A stretch of 64,000 nucleotides of DNA from Endozoicomonas sp. G2_2. GTDB lineage: Bacteria; Pseudomonadota; Gammaproteobacteria; Nevskiales; Salinisphaeraceae. The position numbers and the translations under genes were made by a program. The notes below the pieces were generated by a model. It made no database searches, was not told the origin of the DNA, and was given only the letters and a program-made list of their open reading frames with translations. How positions within the stretch are numbered: the first letter of the stretch is position 1; each line of letters begins with the position of its first letter. The stretch covers positions 310,001-374,000 of the forward strand of contig NZ_JAGHQU010000001.1 of the NCBI RefSeq assembly GCF_017744135.1, in the 5' to 3' direction. Shown here piece by piece: positions 1 to 7,928 of this stretch.

Positions 1-123
1 GCGCACGCCGCTGATCTCGGCGCCGCGATGGACAAGTTCGTCACAGAGCGCGTCCACGCGGTCGACGGCGGCCAGATGCACGGCGTCATAGTCGGCGGCG
101 GCGGGCGTGTCGGTCGGGTGCAT
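1..123 (-). CDS. Hypothetical protein, N-terminal fragment (runs off left edge)
   Basis: An ATG at 123 on the minus strand opens a frame that stays open for 41 codons to the window edge (starts MHPTDTPAAADYDAVHLAAV). It lies 25 bp downstream of the TauE-like gene on the same strand, so it could be the next gene of that operon. I see no good Shine-Dalgarno and do not recognise the product; the true start may differ. Confidence 0.4.
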   Translation of the reverse strand, partial: MHPTDTPAAADYDAVHLAAVDRVDALCDELVHRGAEISGVR

Positions 124-148
124 GCGCGCGGTCGATATCCGGACGGTG

Positions 149-877
149 TCAGCCGATCACCAGGCGCAGCGCGGGCAGCAGCAGGATGAGCGCCAGCGCG
201 CGGGCGAAGGTCTTCTGGTTCACCTTGTAGTGCAGTCGATGGCCGACAAGAATGCCGGCCACGATGCCCGGCACGGTAAGCAATGCCATGAGCGCCAGCT
301 CCGCGTTGAGCAGGCCGAGCTGGAAATAGACGATGTTCTGCATGAGCGTGCCGAACAGAAACGCCATCGTCAGCACCGCCCGTGCGATTTTCTTCGGGTA
401 GCGCAGGCTCACGTAGATCAACAGCGGTATGGGCGACACGCCCACGGCGCCGACAATGATGCCGGCAACCAGCCCGCAGCCGGCCAGGCCCGCGTCGTCG
501 CGCCGTGACAGGGCGGGCGCCTCTTCCGGCGTGGGTGTGCGCCAGAGCATCAGCGCGACATAGACCAGAATCACCGTGCCGAGGCCGCGCCGCAGCAGGT
601 CCGGCGGCAGCACGGCCAGCAGCTGGGCGCCGATGGCGATGCCCAGCGACAGGCCCACGGCCGCGATCGGTCCGCGGCGCCAGTCCATCTCGTGGCGGGT
701 GAGCCAGGCCAGCATGAGGTTGGGCACCAGCACGACCATGGCCACCACCGGAATGACCTCGCGGAACGGAAACAGCATCACCAGCAGCGTGGCGGTGAGC
801 GTGCCCGAGCCGAAGCCGGTCAGACCCTGTGCGCAGGCGCCGGCCAGCGCAGCCAGATTGAAGAGCAGAATCTGCAA
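149..877 (-). CDS. TauE/SafE family sulfite/organic-anion permease
   Basis: Multi-spanning inner-membrane protein of the TauE/SafE (DUF81) family, which is associated with export or uptake of sulfite, sulfoacetate and similar small anions. The family N-terminal signature is visible as GACAQGLTGFGSG, followed by hydrophobic helices and a second-half GAVGVSPIP motif, which is the usual two-fold repeat. The frame is open back to 1021, but those residues are Arg-rich and unlike the family. I prefer the TTG at 877, which gives 242 residues starting directly at the first membrane helix. The substrate cannot be told from sequence. Confidence 0.8.
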   Translation of the reverse strand: MQILLFNLAALAGACAQGLTGFGSGTLTATLLVMLFPFREVIPVVAMVVLVPNLMLAWLTRHEMDWRRGPIAAVGLSLGIAIGAQLLAVLPPDLLRRGLGTVILVYVALMLWRTPTPEEAPALSRRDDAGLAGCGLVAGIIVGAVGVSPIPLLIYVSLRYPKKIARAVLTMAFLFGTLMQNIVYFQLGLLNAELALMALLTVPGIVAGILVGHRLHYKVNQKTFARALALILLLPALRLVIG

Positions 878-1059
878 AGCCGTGTCTCGTCGATGGATGG
901 TCGCGCCGCGCAGAGCGCGCAAGGGTAACCGTTCGTGCCGACGGCATATAGCGTATCGCCATCGAACACGGCCGGCGTGCCGGGTGGGCACTGCCGCGCG
1001 GCGGGTGTCGGCGGCGCGCATCGGTAAGATGGGCGTTCTGGTTCGTCGAAAAGGTCGCC

Positions 1060-3225
1060 GTGGTCGGCGGCGGCTCGCTGCGCATGTATCGCCTGCAAAA
1101 CCTCGCCGCTCTCGAACGCCTGGCCGACAGCCTGCGCGTGCTGGTCGCCCTCACGGGGGTGATCTTCTATACCGGCCTGCGCGACAACCCGCACGAACTC
1201 ATCCCGCTGGTGCTCGGCGTGATCGCCAGCGCAATCGCGGAGACCGACGACAGCTGGCGCAAACGAACCACTGCGCTGCTGGTCACGCTGGCCTGTTTCA
1301 GCCTGGCGGCGCTTACCGTCGAAGGGCTGTTCGAAATGCCCTGGCTGTTCGGGCTCGCGCTGTTCGCGGGCTGTTTCGTGCTGGTGATGATGGGGGCGGT
1401 GAGCGGGCGCTATGCGACCATCGCCAACGCCACGCTGCTGCTGGCTGTCTACACCATGATTGGCGTCGATCAGCACGCCATGCCCGATGCGCCGTTCTGG
1501 CGCGAGCCGATGCTGCTGGTTGCAGGTGCCGCCTGGTACGGGCTGCTCGCGCTGCTGTGGAACGCGATCTTCGTGCACCGGCCGGTGCGCCATGCGCTGG
1601 CGCGGCTCTACGATGCGCTGGGGGCGTACCTCGACGGCAAGGCACGACTGTTCGAGCCGGTGCGCGAGCCCGATATCGCCGGCAAACGCATGGCGCTGGC
1701 GCAGATCAATGCGCGGGTGGTCGCCGCGCTCAACGACACCCGGCTGGCGCTGATCGACCGGCTCGAAGGCCGGCGCTCGCGTTCCGCGATGGACGAAAAC
1801 CTGCGCCTGTATCTGGCTGCCCAGGATATTCACGAGCGTGCGAGTTCATCGCATTACCCGTATCAGGCACTGACCCGCGCCTTCTTTCACAGCGATCTGA
1901 TGTTTCGCTGCGAACGCCTGCTGCGCCGTATGGGCGATGCTTGCCGGCGCCGTGGCGGGGCGCTGCGCGTTGGCGATACCTTTACCGATGCCGGCCCGGT
2001 CGAGGAAGCGCTCGAAGATTTGGAAGCGGCCGTCGCGCACCAGCAGCGCGTGCCCTCGACGTCGATGGCCGACCTCGGCTATGCCGTCACCGAACTGCGC
2101 GACAATCTGAACGGCCTGGCCGCCCAGGTCACTGCGGCGCAGGCATCGGCCGACGCCTGGCCGGATCGCGTACTGCAGAATCCCGGGCCGACCTCGCTGG
2201 CCGAAAGCGGGCGGCGGATCGCGGTACAGCTCACCCCGGCCTCGGCGCGCTTTCGGCACGGACTGCGGCTGGGGCTGGCCATGCTCGCCGGGTATGTCGT
2301 GCTCAAGCTGGTGCATCCCGAGCAGGGCTACTGGATCCTGCTCACCACCATGCTGGTCTGTCAGCCGAACTACGGCGCGACGCGGCTGCGGTTTGCCCAG
2401 CGTGTTGGCGGCACGGCGATCGGTCTCGTGGTCGGCTGGGCGCTGCTGCGTCTGTTTCCCGCGCCGGAAATCCAGCTGTTGCTGACCGTGGCGGCCGGTG
2501 TGCTGTTCTTCGCAACCCGGTTTCGACGCTATCTGGTCGCGGCGGCCGCCATCAGCGTGCTCGTGCTGCTGGCGTTTAACCAGGTCGGCAACGGCTTCGA
2601 TCTGATCGTGCCGCGGCTGGTGGATACCGTGATCGGCGGCGCCATCGCCGCGGCCGCCATGCTGCTCGTGCTGCCCGACTGGCGCGAACGCGAACTCCAT
2701 CAGCTGCTGGCCGATACGCTGTCGGCGCACAGCCGCTACCTGCGCGCGATATTCGCCCAGTACCGCAGCGGCAAGCGCGACGATCTCGACTATCGCATCG
2801 CCCGTCGCGACGCCCACAACGCGGACGCGGCCGTGAGTACGCATGTGGCCATAGCCCTGCGCGACCCGCGCGGGGTGCGTTCGGACAGCCGCGAGGCGCT
2901 GGCGGTGCTGACCTGCGCGCAGACGCTGATCGGCCATCTGTCGACGCTCGGCGCCCACCGCGCTGTGCTGGCCGAACATGCGGGCAACACGCTGCTGGCC
3001 CAGGCCGTCGACTATGTGGCGGACAGTCTGGAAGAGGCCGGCTATGCGCTGATCCGCAGCGAGCCGATGCCGGTGGATAGCGACCGCGAGGCCGATCTGC
3101 GCCGCGCGCTCAAGGCTTGGCCCGCCGACGACGAGCCGACGCGGCGGCTGATCGCCACCCAGCTCAAGCTGCTCATCGACACGCTACCCGAGCTGCGCCG
3201 TATCGGTCAGATGCTGACCGCCTGA
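1060..3225 (+). CDS. yccS: YccS/YhfK (FUSC-like) family inner-membrane protein
   Basis: Homologue of E. coli YccS, about 720 residues. It has two blocks of membrane helices (roughly residues 20-150 and 400-530), each followed by a cytoplasmic region. Strongly conserved stretches are QDIHERASSSHYPYQ, GYWILLTTMLVCQPNYGATR and IARRDAHNADA. The family resembles FUSC/aromatic-acid efflux proteins, but its transported substrate is unsettled. The chosen start is GTG at 1060 because AAGG lies 5 nt upstream; an ATG at 1084 is the alternative. It is divergent from the TauE-like gene. Confidence 0.9.
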   Translation: MVGGGSLRMYRLQNLAALERLADSLRVLVALTGVIFYTGLRDNPHELIPLVLGVIASAIAETDDSWRKRTTALLVTLACFSLAALTVEGLFEMPWLFGLALFAGCFVLVMMGAVSGRYATIANATLLLAVYTMIGVDQHAMPDAPFWREPMLLVAGAAWYGLLALLWNAIFVHRPVRHALARLYDALGAYLDGKARLFEPVREPDIAGKRMALAQINARVVAALNDTRLALIDRLEGRRSRSAMDENLRLYLAAQDIHERASSSHYPYQALTRAFFHSDLMFRCERLLRRMGDACRRRGGALRVGDTFTDAGPVEEALEDLEAAVAHQQRVPSTSMADLGYAVTELRDNLNGLAAQVTAAQASADAWPDRVLQNPGPTSLAESGRRIAVQLTPASARFRHGLRLGLAMLAGYVVLKLVHPEQGYWILLTTMLVCQPNYGATRLRFAQRVGGTAIGLVVGWALLRLFPAPEIQLLLTVAAGVLFFATRFRRYLVAAAAISVLVLLAFNQVGNGFDLIVPRLVDTVIGGAIAAAAMLLVLPDWRERELHQLLADTLSAHSRYLRAIFAQYRSGKRDDLDYRIARRDAHNADAAVSTHVAIALRDPRGVRSDSREALAVLTCAQTLIGHLSTLGAHRAVLAEHAGNTLLAQAVDYVADSLEEAGYALIRSEPMPVDSDREADLRRALKAWPADDEPTRRLIATQLKLLIDTLPELRRIGQMLTA

Positions 3226-3277
3226 GCCGACACGCCCGAGCGACGCCACTACGCGTCGACCTCGCGGATCGCTCTTG

Positions 3278-3571
3278 TCAGGCGTCGTTCGAGTAGCGTG
3301 GCTCGTCGTCGCCCGGCAGCGGCAGATTGGCGAGGTGATATTCACGGATCAGCTTGATGGTCGGGCGCAGCATGAAATTCACCGAGCCGATCGTGAAGCA
3401 CCAGACGGCCGGGTACTCGAGGCTTTTGTAGAAGAACATGATCGAGCCGACCAGAAACAGCAGCGCCGCGCAGAAGTCGTTGAGCGTATACAGCTTTTCG
3501 TACCGCCCGTAGACCTGTTCGTGCTGACGGGTCGGATGGGCGCCGGGTTGATTCTCGAAAGGCCGGGTCAT
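3278..3571 (-). CDS. YrhK-domain small membrane protein
   Basis: 97-residue protein with two hydrophobic segments (FCAALLFLVGSIMFFY and AVWCFTIGSVNFMLRP) followed by IKLIREYHL, matching the YrhK-like domain found in small bacterial membrane proteins of unknown role. The ATG at 3571 has GAGGGA 8 nt upstream. It lies downstream of gabD on the same strand, separated by a strong GC hairpin. No biochemical function is known to me. Confidence 0.75.
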   Translation of the reverse strand: MTRPFENQPGAHPTRQHEQVYGRYEKLYTLNDFCAALLFLVGSIMFFYKSLEYPAVWCFTIGSVNFMLRPTIKLIREYHLANLPLPGDDEPRYSNDA

Positions 3572-3609
3572 GACATGAGTCCCTCGTGTTTTTCGTTCGA
3601 CGAACGGGG

Positions 3610-3633
3610 CACGGCGCCGCGCGGGGCGCCGTG
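3610..3633 (-). terminator. Stable GC hairpin between gabD and the yrhK-like gene
   Basis: Perfect 9-bp arms CACGGCGCC / GGCGCCGTG with a 6-nt loop, lying 5 nt past the gabD stop. No T-run follows on the minus strand, so it may be an attenuator or mRNA-stabilising hairpin rather than a classical terminator. Confidence 0.45.
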
Positions 3634-3638
3634 TGCGA

Positions 3639-5099
3639 TCACGCGGCCGGCACGCCGCCCATGCAGTAGTACTTGGTTTCCAGGAATTCGTGCATGCCGA
3701 CCTGGCCGCCTTCGCGGCCGAGGCCCGATTGCTTGACGCCCCCGAACGGCACGTGCGGGCCGGTGATATCCATGGTGTTGACGCCGACCATGCCGTAGTC
3801 GAGGCCGCGCATGAACTTGCGGATACGCGTATCGGCGTGGGTGAAGACATAGGCGGCCAGGCCGTATTCGGTGTCGTTGGCCGCGTCGATCACGGCGTCG
3901 TCGTCATCAAAGACACAGACGGCGGCGAGCGGCGCGAACGCTTCCTCGGAGAAGATCCGCATGTCCGTGGTCACGTCGGCCAGCAGGGTCGGCATGAAAA
4001 AGCGCGGCCCCGGCGCATCCGATTGCGGGCGGCCCATCACCCGGGCGCCTTGCTCGCGGGCGTCGTCGGCCAGCGCCTGCGCCTTTTCCACGGCGCGCTC
4101 GTGGATCAGCGGGCCGATATCGGTGTCCTCGTCGAAGCCGTTGCCGACGTCGAGTTCGTCCATGCGCCGGGCAAAGCGCTCGATGAATGTGTCGTAAATC
4201 TCGCGATGGACGAAAATTCGGTTGGCGGCCAGACAATCCTGTCCGCTGGTCTGGAACTTGGCCGCCAGCGCGCCTTCGACAGCGGCATCGATATCGACGT
4301 CTTCACAGGCGATGAACGGCGCATTGCCGCCCAGCTCCATCGACGTGCGCTTGACCGTATCCGCGCCCTGGCGCAACAGCGTGCGGCCGACCGGAGTCGA
4401 GCCCGTGAACGACAGCGCACGCACGCGCGTGTCGTCGCAGAGCGCTTGCGACACCCGTGGGCCGCTGCCGGTGATTACGTTGAACTCGCCGCCGTCCAGT
4501 CCCGCCTGTTCGGCCAGCGCGGCCAGCGCGAGCGCGCAGAACGGCGTCTCGTTGGCCGGGCGTACCAGCACGCTGCAACCGGCAGCCAGGGCGGCGGCCG
4601 CCTTGCGCGTGATCATGGCCAGCGGGAAGTTCCACGGCGTGATGATGCCGGCCACGCCGAGGGGCTCCTGAACCGTGCCCAGCGCGACGTCGGAATGCTC
4701 GGCGGGGATGTTGGCGCCGGTCGCGCGGCGGCCTTCCTCGGCGAACCAGCGGATGAAGCTGGCCGCATAGTCGACCTCGCCGCGTGCATCGGCCAGCGGC
4801 TTGCCCTGTTCGCGGGTCATCATCTGCGCCAGCGTCTCGCGGTTGTCGCACATGCCCTGGTACCAGGCGAGCAGGCGATCCGCCCGGGTGGTCACCGAGG
4901 TCTCGCGCCAGCGTTCGAAGGCCGCCTGGGCGGCGTCGATGGCGCCGATGAGTCGCGGCGCGTCGAGGTCGGGGACGGTGCCGATGGTCTCGCCGGTGGC
5001 CGGGTCATCGACTGCGCGGGTGGCGTTCTCGTCCGCATCGATCCAGCGCCCGCCCACATAAGACTGTTGGCGCCAGAGTGACAAATTCTGCCGTGTCAT
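3639..5099 (-). CDS. gabD: NAD(P)-dependent succinate-semialdehyde dehydrogenase
   Basis: 486-residue aldehyde dehydrogenase, the usual length of GabD. It oxidises succinate semialdehyde to succinate at the end of GABA breakdown. Motifs in order: ITPWNFPLAMITRKAAAALA (cofactor fold), FTGSTPVGR, the general-base ELGGNAPFI, the catalytic cysteine in TSGQDCLAANR, EEAFAP, and a C-terminal FGGVKQSGLGREGG. The frame extends upstream to a TTG at 5132, but the ATG at 5099 fits the family start. Other semialdehydes (for example glutarate semialdehyde) are possible substrates. No GABA transaminase is in the window. Confidence 0.9.
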   Translation of the reverse strand: MTRQNLSLWRQQSYVGGRWIDADENATRAVDDPATGETIGTVPDLDAPRLIGAIDAAQAAFERWRETSVTTRADRLLAWYQGMCDNRETLAQMMTREQGKPLADARGEVDYAASFIRWFAEEGRRATGANIPAEHSDVALGTVQEPLGVAGIITPWNFPLAMITRKAAAALAAGCSVLVRPANETPFCALALAALAEQAGLDGGEFNVITGSGPRVSQALCDDTRVRALSFTGSTPVGRTLLRQGADTVKRTSMELGGNAPFIACEDVDIDAAVEGALAAKFQTSGQDCLAANRIFVHREIYDTFIERFARRMDELDVGNGFDEDTDIGPLIHERAVEKAQALADDAREQGARVMGRPQSDAPGPRFFMPTLLADVTTDMRIFSEEAFAPLAAVCVFDDDDAVIDAANDTEYGLAAYVFTHADTRIRKFMRGLDYGMVGVNTMDITGPHVPFGGVKQSGLGREGGQVGMHEFLETKYYCMGGVPAA

Positions 5100-5284
5100 A
5101 TCGCGATTCGTCAGCGAAGCCAATAGCCCCAATGCTTGGGGCGATCGTGTGCATTATCAAAGGATTTGATGGCCCCTAACGGCACTGTATGGGTGGCCGT
5201 TCGCGTGCTATAAAGACGCCGCTCAGTGATTTTACGGAGGCGTTCGGCGCATATCGCGACCGGAGGCGGGGAAAGACGAAAACC

Positions 5285-6706
5285 GTGACGAACGCAAACC
5301 GCATTGCGGATTCGATCCAGGCGCTGTCGTTGCCGCAGGCATCGCTGCAGACCGTTCTGTCGCACGTTTTTGCCGATATCGATGAAGCCGTCGTCGTGTC
5401 GGACGAGCACCGCCGCGTGATTCTGGTCAACCGCGGCGCGCTCGAACTGTTCGGCTTCGACGAGGCCGAACTGATCGGCCGAAGCGCGGGCGACATCTAT
5501 GCCGACCCTGCAGTGTTCGCCGAGGAGGAGCGTACCCGCTTTCATGTCGATGCCAGCCGGCAGCACACCAGCTATCTCTGTCAGTACCGGCGTCGCGACG
5601 GCAGCGTGTTCGACGCCGAAACCATAGCCGGCCCCATGCGCGACCCGGCCAGCGGGCGCGTGATGCATCTCAACATCATTCGGGATGTCACCGCGCGGCT
5701 TTCGGCCGAGAAAGCGCTGCATTCGCTGCACACCATCGCTTCCGATCAGACGCTGGATTTCGCGCAGCGCCGCCGTGCGATTCTCGAACTCGGCTGTGCC
5801 CATTTCGGGCTGCCGACCGGCGTGATCGGCCGGATCGAGGACAACGCCTACGAAGTCGTGGATGTGATCGACACGCAGGCGAACATACAGGTGGGCGACG
5901 TCTTCCCGGTGGCGGATACGTTCTGCTGGCATGTACTCGCCAAGGGCCGACCGTTCGGCGTGGATGGCACGAACCGCGAGCGAATGCGCGCCCAGCTGTC
6001 CGACCGGCGGTTCGGCACGCGAACCTATGTGGGCAGCCCGATTCTCGTGGCCGGCGAACTCTACGGCACGCTCAATTTTTCCGGGCCCGAGGACGCCGGG
6101 CTGTTCAGCCAGGCCGATATGGACCTCGTCGGCATGTTCGCGCAGTGGGTGGGCCAGGAGATTCGCATGGAGCGCAGCATGACGGCGCTCACCGAGGCCC
6201 ACGAACAACTCAGCCGTGTCGCGACCATCGACGAACTCACCGGTCTGGGTAACCGGCGCTTGCTGATGACCCAGCTCGACCACGAGATCGAGCGCGGGCG
6301 CCGCTACGATGCCCCCCTGAGCGTGGCGCTGCTGGATCTCGATCACTTCAAGCAGCTCAACGACATGCACGGCCATGCCGTGGGCGACGCGGCGTTGCGG
6401 CATTTCGCTCAACTGGCCGAGGATAGTCTGCGCGGCAGCGATCTCATCGGCCGTTGGGGCGGCGAGGAATTCCTGCTGCTGCTGCCCGATACATGCGCGG
6501 CGGATGCCGTAACCACGCTCAATCGGCTACTGACGAAAATCCGTGACACGCCGGTGTCGCACGAGGACGAGGCAATTCGCTTGTCGGCCAGTGCGGGCGT
6601 GGCCGAGTCCGACTGTCAGGAAAGCGCGGAAGCCATCATTCACCGGGCCGACAGCGCGCTCTATCGCGCCAAGGCGGCCGGGCGGGATCGCGTCGAGCAG
6701 AGCTGA
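5285..6706 (+). CDS. Diguanylate cyclase with PAS and GAF sensor domains
   Basis: Makes the second messenger cyclic di-GMP. From the N-terminus: a PAS domain (HVFADIDEAVVVSDEHRRVI onward), a GAF domain (about residues 150-310) and a C-terminal GGDEF domain starting near ATIDELTGLGNRR. The active-site motif is GGEEF. An inhibitory I-site RGSD lies exactly five residues before it, so product inhibition is expected. The GTG at 5285 gives 473 residues beginning before the PAS domain; a frame start at 5189 would add a basic stretch with no domain. No transmembrane segment is seen, so the sensor is probably cytosolic. Confidence 0.88.
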   Translation: MTNANRIADSIQALSLPQASLQTVLSHVFADIDEAVVVSDEHRRVILVNRGALELFGFDEAELIGRSAGDIYADPAVFAEEERTRFHVDASRQHTSYLCQYRRRDGSVFDAETIAGPMRDPASGRVMHLNIIRDVTARLSAEKALHSLHTIASDQTLDFAQRRRAILELGCAHFGLPTGVIGRIEDNAYEVVDVIDTQANIQVGDVFPVADTFCWHVLAKGRPFGVDGTNRERMRAQLSDRRFGTRTYVGSPILVAGELYGTLNFSGPEDAGLFSQADMDLVGMFAQWVGQEIRMERSMTALTEAHEQLSRVATIDELTGLGNRRLLMTQLDHEIERGRRYDAPLSVALLDLDHFKQLNDMHGHAVGDAALRHFAQLAEDSLRGSDLIGRWGGEEFLLLLPDTCAADAVTTLNRLLTKIRDTPVSHEDEAIRLSASAGVAESDCQESAEAIIHRADSALYRAKAAGRDRVEQS

Positions 6707-6824
6707 ACCGGCCGGTTGTGCACCGAGCCGGCAACGCAGAAGCCGTTCAGCGGGGTCACGCTATCGCGCGAAGATGAAAGCACCGGGGGAATCGGGTCGA
6801 CCCATCACGTCGACGAAGGACGGA

Positions 6825-6900
6825 TGGCGCTCCCTACGAGACTCGAACTCGTGTTTTCGCCGTGAGAGGGCGACGTCCTAGACCGCTAGACGAAGGGAGC
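6825..6900 (-). tRNA. tRNA-Glu (anticodon CTC)
   Basis: 76 nt including an encoded CCA. Acceptor stem GCTCCCT/AGGGAGC, anticodon stem TCGCC/GGCGA with loop CTCTCAC (anticodon CTC at 34-36), T-stem ACGAG/CTCGT with loop TTCGAGT. It closely follows the bacterial tRNA-Glu pattern but carries C at the wobble position, so it reads GAG codons, which fits a high-GC genome. Confidence 0.95.
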
Positions 6901-6918
6901 AGCGACCGAAGGCCGCAC

Positions 6919-6946
6919 AGTATAGCGACCTTGCGCCATGTCTCAA
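6919..6946 (-). promoter_or_regulatory. Sigma-70 promoter of tRNA-Glu
   Basis: On the minus strand: -35 TTGAGA (6941-6946), 16-bp spacer, -10 TATACT (6919-6924). The -10 lies 18 bp before the mature 5' end at 6900, leaving a short 5' leader for RNase P. Confidence 0.7.
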
Positions 6947-6965
6947 GTGCTTTCTGGCGATCGGC

Positions 6966-7178
6966 CTAGCCGAAGGCGGCGAAGCCGTCGGTGTAAAGCC
7001 GCCAGAGGATGAGCACCGCGTAGATGGCGATGAGCGCCACGCAGACGAGGGTGACCGTACGCGGCCCCTTCTGCTCGGGGATGGGTTCACCGCGCATGCG
7101 CCGCAGTTTCACGATAAGCAGCCGTACGGCAATCCAGCCGAGAAACGAGAACAGCAGCAGCGCGAAAAGAAACTTCAT
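6966..7178 (-). CDS. Small two-helix membrane protein, unknown function
   Basis: 70-residue protein: an N-terminal hydrophobic helix (MKFLFALLLFSFLGWIAV), a basic loop with RRMRGEPIP, and a second helix (VTLVCVALIAIYAVLILW). It begins 12 bp after the rhomboid gene on the same strand and is probably co-transcribed with it. I do not recognise a family. Confidence 0.65.
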   Translation of the reverse strand: MKFLFALLLFSFLGWIAVRLLIVKLRRMRGEPIPEQKGPRTVTLVCVALIAIYAVLILWRLYTDGFAAFG

Positions 7179-7190
7179 CGCTGTCGTCGC

Positions 7191-7799
7191 CTAGCCGCCG
7201 CCGAACGGCTGCATCACGCGCTCGAGAAAGACGGGTCCCAGCCGCGGTTCCATGCACAGCGCGAAGGTCAGGCCGTAGGCGGCGCCCCACAGATGCGCGC
7301 TGTGATTGATGTGGTCGTGGCCCAGACGCCCTGCGTACAGACCGTAGGCGGTGAACAGCAGCGCGTAGATGATCGCCGGGATCGGGAAGAAGAACACATA
7401 GATCGTCGACCACGGCGCGAGCAGGATATAGGCGAACAGCACGGCCGAAACGGCACCGGACGCGCCGAGGCTGCGATAGCGGCTGTCGCTGCGATGCTGC
7501 AGATAACTCGGCAGAATCGCGACCACCACGGCCGAGAGATAGAACAGCGCGAAGCCCGGCATGCCGATATAGCGCGAGAAAAAGCCCTCGATCGCGCGGC
7601 CGAAGAAGAAAAGCGTCACCATGTTGAACAACAGGTGCTGACCGTCGGCATGCAGGAAGCCGTGGGTGAGCAGGCGGTGGTACTCGCCGCGATTGACCGC
7701 CGGCGGCCAGAAGATCAGCCGGTCGAGCATGTCCCGGTTCTGGAAACCGGTAAAGGAGATCGCGCAGGTCAGCGCGATCAGAGCGATGGTGATCACCAT
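7191..7799 (-). CDS. Rhomboid-family intramembrane serine protease
   Basis: 202-residue polytopic protein. The catalytic serine is in GASGAVSA and the catalytic histidine in NHSAHLWGAAYG. The HLLFNM segment supplies the conserved histidine/asparagine of helix 2 that forms the oxyanion hole. Rhomboids cut substrate helices within the membrane; substrates cannot be predicted here. It is followed by a small membrane protein in the same operon. Confidence 0.88.
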   Translation of the reverse strand: MVITIALIALTCAISFTGFQNRDMLDRLIFWPPAVNRGEYHRLLTHGFLHADGQHLLFNMVTLFFFGRAIEGFFSRYIGMPGFALFYLSAVVVAILPSYLQHRSDSRYRSLGASGAVSAVLFAYILLAPWSTIYVFFFPIPAIIYALLFTAYGLYAGRLGHDHINHSAHLWGAAYGLTFALCMEPRLGPVFLERVMQPFGGG

Positions 7800-7928
7800 T
7801 CAAAGCGTCCCGATGAGCCAGTCCGGCGCATGGCGCCGACGAAAACCGCGTTCATGGTACGCAGGTTGCCCGTCGCTGTGATGACGCCGGCATGAAATGC
7901 CGCCGGCCCATGCGCCAGACCGGAACGG

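Noticed and set aside
576-2579. 667-residue plus-strand frame across the TauE and YccS genes
   Set aside because: Arg/Ala-rich antisense or out-of-frame shadow, typical of GC-rich DNA; it conflicts with two genes that match known families.
3633-5081. 482-residue plus-strand frame opposite gabD
   Set aside because: Lies entirely antisense to gabD, which has complete aldehyde dehydrogenase motifs.
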